Source: SZUA-318 sp964412015 (GTDB lineage Bacteria; Gemmatimonadota; Gemmatimonadetes; Longimicrobiales; Gaopeijiaceae). From it: a DNA stretch of 64,000 nucleotides. The stretch's first letter is position 1. Each line of letters opens with the position of its first letter. The stretch is from contig CAYPMO010000002.1 of assembly GCA_964412015.1 (NCBI GenBank), forward strand, positions 124,001-188,000. The letters are read 5' to 3'. The translations under genes and the position numbers were made by a program. The notes under the pieces were generated by a model. The model searched no databases, was not told the DNA's origin, and saw only the letters and a list, made by a program, of their open reading frames with translations. This document shows positions 41,815 to 50,553 of this stretch, one piece after another.

Positions 41815-43467
41815 CTGTCGCAATGAACTCGAACCGCCGTCCGGGGCTTCGGCTCCGGGCGGCGTTTCGCATAGGGCCATGCAGTCCACCGCGGTCCGGG
41901 CCAGGTAGTACGGTCGGCCGATGTCGCCGGTGATCGGCTCCAGGCTGATCGGGCCCAGCAGGGTCCTCAGAAGCAGGGCGGACTGCTCGGTCCGCCGATC
42001 CAGGACCTCCTGAAGGCGGCTGAGGCGCTCCTCGACCCACTCGAGGGGCGGAACCTGGAACACCTTCGCCCGACTGCGCCGGAGCCCCTCCAGCTCCTCC
42101 CTGAGCGCCTCCACCCTGCGCTCTGTCTCAAGGAGCGCCTTCGCGAGGGCCTGGCTGCCACGGCCTTCCCCGATGAAGTCCACGAAGTTCGCGAGGCGCC
42201 GCTCCTCCGATACCAACTCGGCCTCCTTCACGCGAAGCGTCTCCGGAAGGTGCTCGGAGAGCCTGGCCACTTCGGCGCCCACCCGCTCGAGGACGTAGCG
42301 CACCTGGGCCGGCCGGCCGACCTGCTCCATCACCGCCCCGACGATGATCCGCTCGGCCAGCTTCCGCCGGACGAGGACCCGGTTGTCGCAGGCTCCCTTG
42401 GCCGCGCCCAGGCAGCCATAGTAGCCACCGGCCTTCCCGCTCACCTGGGCGATCGAGGCGCCGCACCGGCCGCACCGCATGGCGCCCGAGAGCAGGTGCG
42501 TCGGGAAGTGCCGCTGCTGCCCCTTCTGGTCACGCGAGAACCCGCGTCGCCCCTTGCCACCCGGCCAGGCCGTGCCGACTTCCTTCCGCCGCGCTCGAAC
42601 CCGCTCCCACAACTCCCCCGGGACGATCCTCAGCTCGTCGTCTTCGCGGATGATCCACTCGGACTCCGGCTTCGGGAACCTGCGCCTCTTGCCGGTCCTG
42701 GGGTCTCGGCGCGTCGCGGTCCTGTTCCACGCCCATCGCCCGACGTACTTCTCGTTGTCGAGGATCCGGCTCACCGTGGCCGCAGACCATCCCTTGGCCG
42801 AGCGACAGCGGCCCGGGATGCCCTCCTCGTTGAGTGTTCGGACGATGTGGGAAACGGCAAGTCCGTCGGCGTATGCAGTGAACACCCGGAGCACGACGCC
42901 CGCCTCCCGCGGCTCGATTTCCATCCGGTAGCCGTCGGGCCTCGGCCGCCCCTTCTTGTCCATCCGGATCGTGCCCACGGGCACGGAGCGGTAGCCGAAG
43001 GTCCGCTCGCCCACGGAGAAGCCCCGTTCCTTCTGGCCGATCTGGCCGCGTAGCGTCTTCTTCCTCAGATCCTGGAGCTGGAGCTCGTTGAAGATGCCGC
43101 GGATCTGGATTCCGAGCGTGGCCTCCTCGTCGTCGCTGTCGAGGCCGTCGGCCACTGATACGACACGCACCCCCTCGAAGTGGAGCTCGGCGATGACGGA
43201 GAGCATGAGGTAGTTGTCGCGCGCGAGTCGAGAGAGGTCGTCGACGAGCACGATCTCGAAGTGGCCCTGCTGGCCCGCGGCGACCATGGCGGAGAGCCCG
43301 AGCCGGTCGCGGCGGGCGCCGGACTGGGCCTGGTCCGAATAGATGTGGTCGTCGAGGACCGCGAACCCACGTTGGGCGGCCAGCCGCCGGCATGCCGCGA
43401 TCTGATCCTCGATGCTCTCGGGGCGTTGGTTCTCGGAGCTGTATCGGGCGTAGATGGCGGCGCGCAT
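41611..43467 (-). CDS. Large serine recombinase (site-specific integrase)
   Basis: 618 residues from ATG 43467. The N-terminal catalytic resolvase domain (MRAAIYARYSSENQR, Ser10; VDDLSRLARDNYLML) is followed by the recombinase domain (GYRMEIEPREAGVVLRVF, LNEEGIPGRCRSAKGWS), a zinc ribbon (RCGRCGAS, YYGCLGAAKGACDNR) and a long coiled coil (residues about 410-500). A natural end is expected near GGSSSLRQ, but the frame has no stop there; it reads through the 16-base core (WRRRE) and about 60 codons of the 213-bp repeat. It is the obvious mover of this island. A GTG-started extension to 43512 is possible but overlaps the upstream small gene. Confidence 0.9.
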   Translation of the reverse strand: MRAAIYARYSSENQRPESIEDQIAACRRLAAQRGFAVLDDHIYSDQAQSGARRDRLGLSAMVAAGQQGHFEIVLVDDLSRLARDNYLMLSVIAELHFEGVRVVSVADGLDSDDEEATLGIQIRGIFNELQLQDLRKKTLRGQIGQKERGFSVGERTFGYRSVPVGTIRMDKKGRPRPDGYRMEIEPREAGVVLRVFTAYADGLAVSHIVRTLNEEGIPGRCRSAKGWSAATVSRILDNEKYVGRWAWNRTATRRDPRTGKRRRFPKPESEWIIREDDELRIVPGELWERVRARRKEVGTAWPGGKGRRGFSRDQKGQQRHFPTHLLSGAMRCGRCGASIAQVSGKAGGYYGCLGAAKGACDNRVLVRRKLAERIIVGAVMEQVGRPAQVRYVLERVGAEVARLSEHLPETLRVKEAELVSEERRLANFVDFIGEGRGSQALAKALLETERRVEALREELEGLRRSRAKVFQVPPLEWVEERLSRLQEVLDRRTEQSALLLRTLLGPISLEPITGDIGRPYYLARTAVDCMALCETPPGAEAPDGGSSSLRQWRRREWAAVGLRPILARLVGRQVDLTRTGGLLGSHPRWRPRLRRVRRGFSSRALHARQRNAPTTLRS

Positions 43468-43468
43468 G

Positions 43469-43672
43469 TCAGGCTGCCTGACTCTGAGGGTCCTCGTGAC
43501 CAGCGCCCTCATCGTCGGCCGCGGCCTTCATGAGCCTCACGTACTCGCGGGCGAGCTCGTCGGCAATGTGATCCAGCAGAGCCGTCAGAGCGGGATCAGA
43601 GTCAGGCATCCAAGCGAGCTCGGGCCCAGACGAAGGTTGAGGTGGGGGTGCCTCGGGCGCTGGGGTAGACAC
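43469..43672 (-). CDS. Small acidic protein encoded upstream of the recombinase
   Basis: 67 residues from GTG 43672 (or 46 from the ATG at codon 22). Pro/Ala-rich start, then MPDSDPALTALLDHIADELAREYVRLM, an amphipathic helix. It ends one base before the recombinase ATG, so the two are co-transcribed and probably coupled. No family recognised. The position suggests an accessory factor of the recombinase, but that is inference. Confidence 0.55.
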   Translation of the reverse strand: MSTPAPEAPPPQPSSGPELAWMPDSDPALTALLDHIADELAREYVRLMKAAADDEGAGHEDPQSQAA

Positions 43673-43677
43673 GCATA

Positions 43678-43706
43678 ATGATAGTCAGTGACTATCCTTA
43701 TGTCAA
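43678..43706 (-). promoter_or_regulatory. Strong promoter covered by a palindromic operator (recombinase operon)
   Basis: On the minus strand, TTGACA (43706-43701) and TATCAT (43683-43678) are spaced by exactly 17 bases. The 17-base perfect palindrome GATAGTCA-C-TGACTATC (43696-43680) fills most of the spacer and overlaps the -10 box. A dimeric repressor bound here would block transcription. The predicted start (about 43671) falls on the GTG of the small gene, so the message may be leaderless. Confidence 0.75.
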
Positions 43707-43902
43707 GGAGGGGATAGGGAATTGTGGAACGCGACTGGGGACGAGTGCTTCGAGAGGCTGCCGTAACCCAGCCGTGATCTACGAACGGTAGGGCGCTCCT
43801 GCTTGCCGTACCCGTCGTCGAAGCCTAAGGTGTCCGCGGAGTCCCGCTCGGCGCGTGGCGGGCGGGTTCTCCGTGCAGATCTTCTCTGAGGAGGAGGTCC
43901 GA

Positions 43903-45264
43903 GTGGACGCGTCGCGCGCCCTCCGCACGCTCAGGAATCGCTTGCTGACCTCCTCCGCTCTCGGTCTGGCGCTCGCCGCCAACGGCTGCAAGGAGGCCGT
44001 CACCGATCCGGTCGTCCGACCCGATTCGCTGCCGGCGTCGGTGGAGATGCTCCCCTCCGAGCGCCCCCTGTTCTTCATCGGCATGAGCTACAGAATAGGC
44101 GCCCGGACGGTCGCAGCCGACGGGACCTGGCTAAAGGGCGCGAGATTAAACCCGCAGCTCTTCAGGTGGTCATCCGACGCCCCGAACATCGTGACGGTTG
44201 ACAGCCTCGGGGTGGTCACGGCGGTGAGCGAGGGCGCGGCCAGGGTTTCCGCCACGAGCGGTGGAGCCACGGGCACGGCCACCGTGACCGTGCGCGACGC
44301 GATTCTGCGGGCTTGGTCCTATCCTCTCGGCGCCACGCCCGGATGGGGTATTACGATCGGGGACGACGGGACGATCTACGTGCCGGCGCGGCATTCGCTT
44401 GAGGCGGTGGCTCCGGGTGGAGAGCGCCGCTGGAGTTTCCCCACGGATGGCGTCAGCTTCGCACCCGCGATCGCACCCGACGGGACCGTCTACTTCGGGA
44501 CGTCGGCCGCCTTCATGGCCGTTGACCGGTCTGGCGTTGTCCGGTGGATTCTCCCCAACTCCGGTAAGGGAGTCAGCACGTCTCCAGCCATCGGATCGGA
44601 CGGCACCGTGTACGTGGCCAGTGAAGACAGCATCTTGCACGCGGTTGACCCCGCCGGGCAGAACAGGTGGGAATTCAAGGCGGGAGGTCGGTTATCGGCG
44701 CCCGTCGTCACGCGGGACGGCACGATTCTCATCGGGGCCGACGACGGATACCTGTACGCGGTTGGCCCGGATGGCAAGGAGCGATGGGTCTATAGGACCG
44801 GCGGTGCCCTCCAGTCCACCCCGACGATCGGTGCCGACGGGACGATCTATTTCGGATCAGAGGATCAGCATCTGTATGCGTTGAGTCCGGGGGGGAACCT
44901 CAGATGGAGCTTGCCGTTGCCGCTGGCCAGGGCGTATTCCTCACCGGCGCTCGGCTCCGACGGTACGGTCTACATCGGAGGGCAGGGGCTGCACGCGGTC
45001 GACGCGAGTGGCCGGCTGCGTTGGAGCTACCCCGGCCCCAACCCCCGGTCGGGTACATATTTGTTCATGACGCCCGTCGTTGCGGCAGATGGATCCATCT
45101 ACGTGGGTGGCGGTAGCCTGTTTGCGCTCGCGCCCGACGGCACCCTGAAGTGGGAGTACCCAACCAGACTCCCGACGACCAGCCACACGATCGTCGGACG
45201 GGACGGGACAGTCCTCGCGACCGGAGACAGCGCACTCTACGCGATTGTCGAACGCGCAAGGTAG
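43903..45264 (+). CDS. Exported PQQ-like beta-propeller protein with Big2-type domain
   Basis: 453 residues from GTG 43903, preceded by GAGGAGG. A hydrophobic segment (SSALGLALAANGC) suggests export, perhaps as a lipoprotein, though the lipobox is weak. Residues about 35-135 form a Big2-like Ig domain (RTVAADGTWLKGARLNPQ, VSEGAARVSATSGGATGTATV). From about 140 there are repeats of the type SPAIGSDGTVYVASEDSIL, APVVTRDGTILIGADDGYL and TPTIGADGTIYFGSEDQHL, i.e. PQQ-type propeller blades. Ligand unknown. It is followed after two bases by the SusC-like receptor, and the two probably work together at the cell surface. Confidence 0.8.
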   Translation: MDASRALRTLRNRLLTSSALGLALAANGCKEAVTDPVVRPDSLPASVEMLPSERPLFFIGMSYRIGARTVAADGTWLKGARLNPQLFRWSSDAPNIVTVDSLGVVTAVSEGAARVSATSGGATGTATVTVRDAILRAWSYPLGATPGWGITIGDDGTIYVPARHSLEAVAPGGERRWSFPTDGVSFAPAIAPDGTVYFGTSAAFMAVDRSGVVRWILPNSGKGVSTSPAIGSDGTVYVASEDSILHAVDPAGQNRWEFKAGGRLSAPVVTRDGTILIGADDGYLYAVGPDGKERWVYRTGGALQSTPTIGADGTIYFGSEDQHLYALSPGGNLRWSLPLPLARAYSSPALGSDGTVYIGGQGLHAVDASGRLRWSYPGPNPRSGTYLFMTPVVAADGSIYVGGGSLFALAPDGTLKWEYPTRLPTTSHTIVGRDGTVLATGDSALYAIVERAR

Positions 45265-45266
45265 TC

Positions 45267-48009
45267 ATGCGCACGCCTGTTGGCTTCGCGGGCTTGTGCG
45301 CCCTCCTGCTGACCGCCACGGGCACGGCGGCACAGGCCCAGACCGGCGCCGTCGTGGGGCGAGTCACCGACGCGCAGTCGGGTGCGCCCCTCGCGGGAGC
45401 TGACGTGGTGGTCGTGGGGCATGGCCGCTCGGCACTGTCACGCTCGGACGGCAGGTACGTCATCCAGGGGGTCCCGCAGGGCACCGTCACCGTGCGCGCC
45501 GAACGCTTCGGGTATGCCCCGTTCGAGCGTGAGGCGACAGTTCTCACGAGCGACTCGGTCGTGGTGGACCTGGCGCTCTCGATCCGCCCCTTCGACCTCG
45601 ACGAGCTGATCGTGACCGGAACGGCCACCGGGGCGGCCCAGGGTGCGAGGCAGCGGGAGATCGGCCACACGGTGGCCCGGGTGCAGGTCGAACAGCGGAC
45701 CGCCTACACGCCTACGCTGTCGGACTTCCTCCAGGGTGCCGCGGTCGGCATCGAGGTCACCGGCGGCAGCGGCGAGGCCAGCCAGGGCAAACAGATCCGG
45801 CTGCGCGGCAATCGGGGCATGGTGCTCAGCAATCAGCCGGTCGTCTACGTCGATGGGATCCGCATGATGGAGAGCGCCTTCCCGGCGCTGGTGTTCGAGA
45901 ACTACTACCCGGGCCTTCCAGCGGGTGCGTTCGTCACGCCGAGCCCACTCGACCTGGTGAGCGTGGGCGACCTCGAGCGCATCGAGGTGGTGAAGGGTCC
46001 AGCCGCGTCCACCCTCTTCGGGACCGGATCCGCGAACGGCGTGATCCAGCTCTTCACCCGACAGGGCCGGCGGGGCCCGCCGAGCTGGAGCGCCGACATC
46101 TCGCAGGGGACGGGCTGGGTGCGCCCCTTCGGCGCGAATGGCGTCGACTACCTCAACGTCGAGCATTTTCTCCGGGATTCCTGGTGGGGCGGCGGATACG
46201 AGGGGGGCGCTGCGTCCCGCCGTGCGTCACGGACGACCCCCGCTGGGAGCACGCCAACGCATCGCCTGAGGGCGCGTGCTCGTGGCCGGGCGCGCAAGCG
46301 CCTTCGAGGGGCTTCTGCGGGCCTCCATCGCGCAGGACCATAATGTCTTGAGCTCCGGCGACCCGAGGGTGATCGCCGGCTTTCTCGACCTTCGGAACGA
46401 CCAGGCGATCGAACACATCACCTTGGGCCTCACGTCGACGTTCGCACAGAGTTCCAGGCTTTCCCATCGCTTGACCCTGGGATACGACTACTCCGGGCAA
46501 GACCTGAGGAGCCAGGACCCGGTGGGGAACACTCTCTTCCACAAGGGAGGCTTGACGACGCGCACGTGGGACCGGCGCCTCGGCACGGCGGACTATGTGG
46601 CGAGCCGCGTCTTCTGGCCTGCCCGGGCTATCCGCTCGACCTTGTCGCTCGGCGGACAGCTCGTGTGGGACGACGCCGAGGCCGTCGCCGCTACGACGGA
46701 CTCGATTGATTTGGGACCGGGAGTGGTGGGACCCCCGCCCGTGAGCAGGCAGACGGGAAGCACGACCAACCTCGGCCTTTTCGCGCAGAACGTGCTGGAT
46801 CTGCGCGACCGCTATTTCCTCACACTCGGGCTGCGCGTGGACCGGCACCGCACCCGCGGAGGGGCGTTCCTGCGGGCGGATCCCATGATCGGCGGCACGT
46901 GGACGGTGAGCGACGAGTCCTTCTGGCCGGCGTCCCTGGGCGTGCTGCGCCTCCGTTCCGCGTACGGTCGCTCCCGCTCGGCACCGGGGCCCTTGCAGCG
47001 GGCGGTCATCTATCGGGCCGTCGAGTTCCAGCCTCCCGACCCCGAAGCGGACCGGCTCATCAAGCCGGAAGACGTCGCCGAGTTCGAGGTTGGCCTCGAC
47101 GGCGCGACCCTGGGTGGACGGCTGGCTGTCGGGTTTACCTACTACCACCAGACGACCACGAACGCGCTCGTGGCCGTGGAAGATTCGGCCTTTCGGTACG
47201 AGCTGCAGAACCTGGGGCGGGTGAGGAACCGGGGCATCGAGCTCGACATCCGCGCGGCCGTGGTGAACGCCGCCAATTGGGGTGTGGATCTGGGGCTCGG
47301 CGTCACCACGAACTACTCGAAGCTGCTGGACCTCGGCGGCGCGCAGCGGCTCCGGCCGATGAACACCTACCACCTAATGGTGGGGCAACCGGTGCCGGTG
47401 AGCTACGGGTCCAAGGTGGCTGATCCCGACGCGGTCAGCGGAAGCTGGACCTACACCGTCGGGGAGGACGGCAAGCCGGGGCCCGGCCCGCTGGGCCCCC
47501 AGCTCCCGACGCACTTCGTGATCCCGTCGCTGTCGCTCAGAATGCCCTTCGGGGTGACCCTGAGCGCGCGGGGGGAGTACCGGGGCGGAAACATACGCTT
47601 TGTGAACCCCGTGGACGTGAACCGGGGCTCCCTCTCCCCGCTCTGCCTGCCCTACTACGTCAATCCGAGCACGGCGATAGGCGCGACGCTCGAGCTGAGG
47701 GCGGACACACCGGACCTCTGGCGGGAGCGCTGCACCCAGGGAGGAGCGCGGGACTACTGGTATGACGCCGACTACTTCAAGCTGCGCGAGGTGACCGGCC
47801 TCGTCCCGGTCGGCTTCGCGTTCCCCCGCGCGGTCGAGGACGCCACGCTCACCGTCAGCCTCGCCAACGCGTACCGCTGGTACCGCGAGGTGCCCTGGTG
47901 GGACGTCGAGATCCTATCGACCGATGGGGCCAACGCCCCCGGCCTCGGCTCCTCCGCACGCGTGCCGGCGCCGACGACCGTGACGTTCGCGATGCGGGTG
48001 CGGTTCTGA
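45267..48009 (+). pseudogene. SusC/RagA-like TonB-dependent receptor, frameshifted
   Basis: Outer-membrane receptor for uptake with TonB energy. Frame 1 of the gene has the signal peptide (LCALLLTATGTAAQAQ), a carboxypeptidase-regulatory domain (GAVVGRVTDAQSGAPLAGA, GRYVIQGVPQGTVTVRAERFG) and the plug (IRLRGNRGMVLSNQPVVYVDG, RIEVVKGPAASTLFGTGSANG). It ends in nonsense after about 46200. The barrel resumes in another frame from about 46290 (SGDPRVIAGFLDLRNDQAIEH) to the terminal FAMRVRF. Between them a third frame reads CVPPCVTDDPRWEHANASPEG, which fits the family. One shift lies in the G6 run at 46202-46207, the other near 46285. Either a recent pseudogene or sequence error. Confidence 0.82.
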
Positions 48010-48030
48010 GGGTGCCCGGCGGGCGCACGG

Positions 48031-49278
48031 TCAGGGACCGAGCGTTCCGATTGGGACCACCGCGATCCCGTCGGGACGGGTGTAGGCGAGTCCCGTCCCT
48101 GTGATGACTCCCAGCGCGCGAGGTGCGCCGCACTTCTCCGTATCGATGCGGCGGGCGAACCTCGTCAGGAGGTCCGCTCCCTCGTCCACGGCTCCGGAGC
48201 CGAGCTTGATCTCGAACGCCGCCCACCGGCCGTCGGCAGCCTCGACGACGGCATCCACCTCCAGGTCCGCGTTGTCCCTGTAATGCAGGACCTGCGCGTC
48301 GCAGGCCTGGGCGTAGACCCTCAGGTCGCGGACGACCAGGGACTCGAACAGGAATCCCAGGAGATTCAGGTCCTGAAGAAGCCGCTCCGGCGTGACCCTC
48401 AAGATGGCGACAGCCAAGGAGGGATCCACGAAGTGCCGCCGGGGTGAGGTCCTGACGCGGGACCGCGACCGGAGGTGGGGCGCCCACGCCGGCTGGTCCT
48501 CCACGACCATCAGGCGCGTCAGGGCTTCGTAGTAGGCGCTCACCGTGCGCTTGGCCAGCGTCTCGTCGAGCTCACCCACATCGCGGGCGAGCGTCGCCAG
48601 GCTCGTCATGGTCGAGACGTTCCGAGCCAGGGAACGCATCAGCAGGAGCACCTTCTCGGGGTCGTGCGCGACGCCCTCCACCCGTTGGACGTCGGTGCGG
48701 CGGATCTCGTCCACGTACGCACGGACCGCCCTCAAGGCCTGGGGTACCGGCTGGTCCAGAAGGCCGGGCCACCCTCCCACCGCGATCCGCTCGGCGAGGT
48801 CCGGTACTGTCATGCCCGTGTCGGGTACACGCGGCGACGTTCCGCCCAGCAGCGCCGACAGCGACACCTGGCCCGTCGAGTGGCCGCTCTCGTACAGCGA
48901 CATGGGCCGCATGCGCAGCCGGGCCAGGCGGCCGGCCCCGGTGTGGCGCGTCACGTCATCCGCAGGAATTGCCGAGCCCGTCAGAATGAACTGACCCGCG
49001 GCCCTCCGGTCGTCAACGGCGCGGCGCACGTGGTTCCACAACGAGGGAGCGAGCTGCCACTCGTCGAGGAGTCGGGGCAAGGCGCCTTCCAGAACCAGCG
49101 AGGGGTCGATGGACACGGCCTGGCGCGCGTTCAGGTCCACATCCAGGCGGACCTCGCTCGCGGCGACCTGCCGGGCGGTTTCCGTCTTCCCGCAGGCCTT
49201 GGGCCCCTCGATCACCACCCCACCGATGGACGAGAGCAGATCCTGGAGTTCACGGTCCACGACACGCGGTCGGTACAT
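48031..49278 (-). CDS. AAA-family ATPase with DUF4143 nuclease-like domain
   Basis: 415 residues from ATG 49278. Walker A at 25-32 (GPKACGKT), Walker B-like LLDEWQLAP, sensor segment QFILTGSAIPADD, then the C-terminal DUF4143 domain (LLGFLFESLVVRDLRVYAQ, LEVDAVVEAADGRWAAFEIKLG), which has a PD-(D/E)XK-like pattern D-V-D, E-I-K. Family members are widespread in mobile and variable regions, and their function is poorly known. Three 23-bp direct repeats lie just upstream. It converges with the receptor gene. Confidence 0.85.
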   Translation of the reverse strand: MYRPRVVDRELQDLLSSIGGVVIEGPKACGKTETARQVAASEVRLDVDLNARQAVSIDPSLVLEGALPRLLDEWQLAPSLWNHVRRAVDDRRAAGQFILTGSAIPADDVTRHTGAGRLARLRMRPMSLYESGHSTGQVSLSALLGGTSPRVPDTGMTVPDLAERIAVGGWPGLLDQPVPQALRAVRAYVDEIRRTDVQRVEGVAHDPEKVLLLMRSLARNVSTMTSLATLARDVGELDETLAKRTVSAYYEALTRLMVVEDQPAWAPHLRSRSRVRTSPRRHFVDPSLAVAILRVTPERLLQDLNLLGFLFESLVVRDLRVYAQACDAQVLHYRDNADLEVDAVVEAADGRWAAFEIKLGSGAVDEGADLLTRFARRIDTEKCGAPRALGVITGTGLAYTRPDGIAVVPIGTLGP

Positions 49279-49337
49279 GGCGCCCTCGGGGCGGCGGGGT
49301 CGGAATCTATCCGGACCTCCAACCTTATGTCGCCAGT

Positions 49338-49406
49338 GCCCCATTTGCAACGGCATTGCTGCCCCATCTGCAACGGTATCGTTGCCCCATTTGCAACGAT
49401 TTCATT
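49338..49406. repeat. Three tandem 23-bp repeats (iteron-like)
   Basis: Three adjacent copies at 49338-49360, 49361-49383 and 49384-49406. Each starts GCCCCATYTGCAACG and ends with a more variable 8 bases. They lie 60 bases before the ATG of the DUF4143 ATPase gene, in its promoter region. Arrangement suggests a multi-site operator or replication-type iterons. Confidence 0.85.
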
Positions 49407-49475
49407 ACCCCCTCCGCGCCCAGCGCTCCGTGGTGCGGGGCGCCAGTCCGGGCGCTGCCCGGGTGCCCGCCTAGC

Positions 49476-49611
49476 TTAGTTCACCACCAGCGCCGAGAAC
49501 GGCCACACGTGGGCCTGCAAAGTGATGAGCAGGCCGACGAGGCACGCCAGCGCGATGGAGTGGAAGAAGACGTAGCGCAGGATGTCGCCCTTCGTGGCGG
49601 AACCACCGGGC
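49476..49611 (-). pseudogene. C-terminal remnant of an L-lactate permease-like gene
   Basis: The minus frame reads KGDILRYVFFHSIALACLV then LLITLQAHVWPFSALVVN and stop, which resembles the last helix of LldP-family lactate permeases (EGDIxRxxxxHS and LQAxVxP). The rest of the gene is missing. Gene graveyard inside the island. Confidence 0.45.
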
Positions 49612-49699
49612 CGCGGGCCCGCGGTGCAGCGCTCCAAGCAGGTGGGCGGAACGCAGGATTACGAGGACGGTGCGGCCGGTGGCGGGGCAGGGCGGGGGA

Positions 49700-50290
49700 T
49701 CAGCCGCCGTCCAGATCGAGCACCCGCGCCAGCTCCGTAACGCTTACCTCAAGACGCAAGAACCGACTTCCTTCAGGTCCACCAAGGCCCCTCGACGTGG
49801 ATCGCTTCGCCGATGCCGTCCTGCCCGCGAGGTCATGATCGAGGGCGCGCGCACCAGAGTGCGCGGGTGTCACATCCCGGAGGTCGATGCCCCCGTAGAC
49901 GCGCCCGGGCGACCCAGGAGCGCCCAGCGTGAAATACAGGCGTGCCCCGTCCGCGATCACCACCCGGAGATCGGGCGCCTTCGGGTCCCGCAGACTGTCC
50001 GGAAGCTTGAAGTCGCGCAGCTCCTTCCCGACACTGCGCTCGAACGCGCGAAGCACGTGGACGACGGCCCCGACGAACGCGACTCCGATTTCCAGCTCTC
50101 GGAGTCGTAACGCCACGGCGAACTCGAGGAGGTTGCGGTCGGAGAACCGGCGGCTGCTTCCCCGGCCCTTTGCGTCCTGGATATCGGGGTGCACCACCCC
50201 TTTCTCGCAAAGATAGATGAGCCGGTGCTGGGGCTCTCCGAGCAGGCGAGCCGCCTCGGTCAGGGTCCACTCCCTCGATTTCCTTGTCAT
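49700..50290 (-). CDS. MerR-like HTH protein
   Basis: 196 residues from ATG 50290. The N-terminus REWTLTEAARLLGEPQHRLIYLCEKG then SSRRFSDRNLLEFAVALRLRELEIG fits a MerR-type winged helix with the RRF(Y) motif. The C-terminal part (VVIADGARLYFTLGAPG) is unassigned. An earlier in-frame ATG at 50302 falls inside a palindrome, so 50290 is preferred. Likely a local regulator of the island; targets unknown. Confidence 0.6.
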   Translation of the reverse strand: MTRKSREWTLTEAARLLGEPQHRLIYLCEKGVVHPDIQDAKGRGSSRRFSDRNLLEFAVALRLRELEIGVAFVGAVVHVLRAFERSVGKELRDFKLPDSLRDPKAPDLRVVIADGARLYFTLGAPGSPGRVYGGIDLRDVTPAHSGARALDHDLAGRTASAKRSTSRGLGGPEGSRFLRLEVSVTELARVLDLDGG

Positions 50291-50294
50291 GGTG

Positions 50295-50309
50295 ATAGAC
50301 ATCGTCTAT
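50295..50309. promoter_or_regulatory. Palindromic operator at the MerR-like gene
   Basis: ATAGAC-ATC-GTCTAT, perfect 6-bp arms, immediately upstream of the ATG at 50290. Suits autoregulation by a dimeric protein. The half-site resembles the GATAGTCA arm of the recombinase operator only loosely. Confidence 0.5.
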
Positions 50310-50553
50310 TCGGAGGAGGGCCGCGTCAAGGGCGGTTGCCCCTTCCCGGTGGCCTCCTGCAGCCACCGGAGGGCCTTGGCGACGGTCTTGTCGGTCACGC
50401 CCAGACGCCTCGCGATGGTCCGGTCGCTCAGGCCCAGCTCGCGGAGGTGGTGGGCCTTCGGCGCGACTTGTTGGTACGTGGGAGGGTCGAGGGTGTCCAC
50501 GAGGGGCACTTCCAAGGGCAGCGCGGCCGCGGTTCGAATTCTTTGCGTTCGGG
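50306..50553 (-). pseudogene. C-terminal HTH remnant of a recombinase/resolvase
   Basis: The frame reads LDPPTYQQVAPKAHHLRELG, LSDRTIARRLGVTDKTVAKA and stop: a helix-turn-helix of the type found at the end of many plasmid and transposon serine recombinases. The start is missing; the frame upstream runs into the 213-bp repeat. It marks the right edge of the island. Confidence 0.5.

Noticed and set aside
41605..41826. Short open frames within the 213-bp repeats
   Set aside because: Present in several frames of a repeat that is explained by tmRNA/attachment sequence; no ribosome site or family match.
41842..41872. Strong GC hairpin with TTCG loop near 41845-41870, considered as a terminator
   Set aside because: It lies inside the recombinase coding frame (PGAEAPDGG). 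It could still end plus-strand transcription from the tmRNA, but there is no proof.
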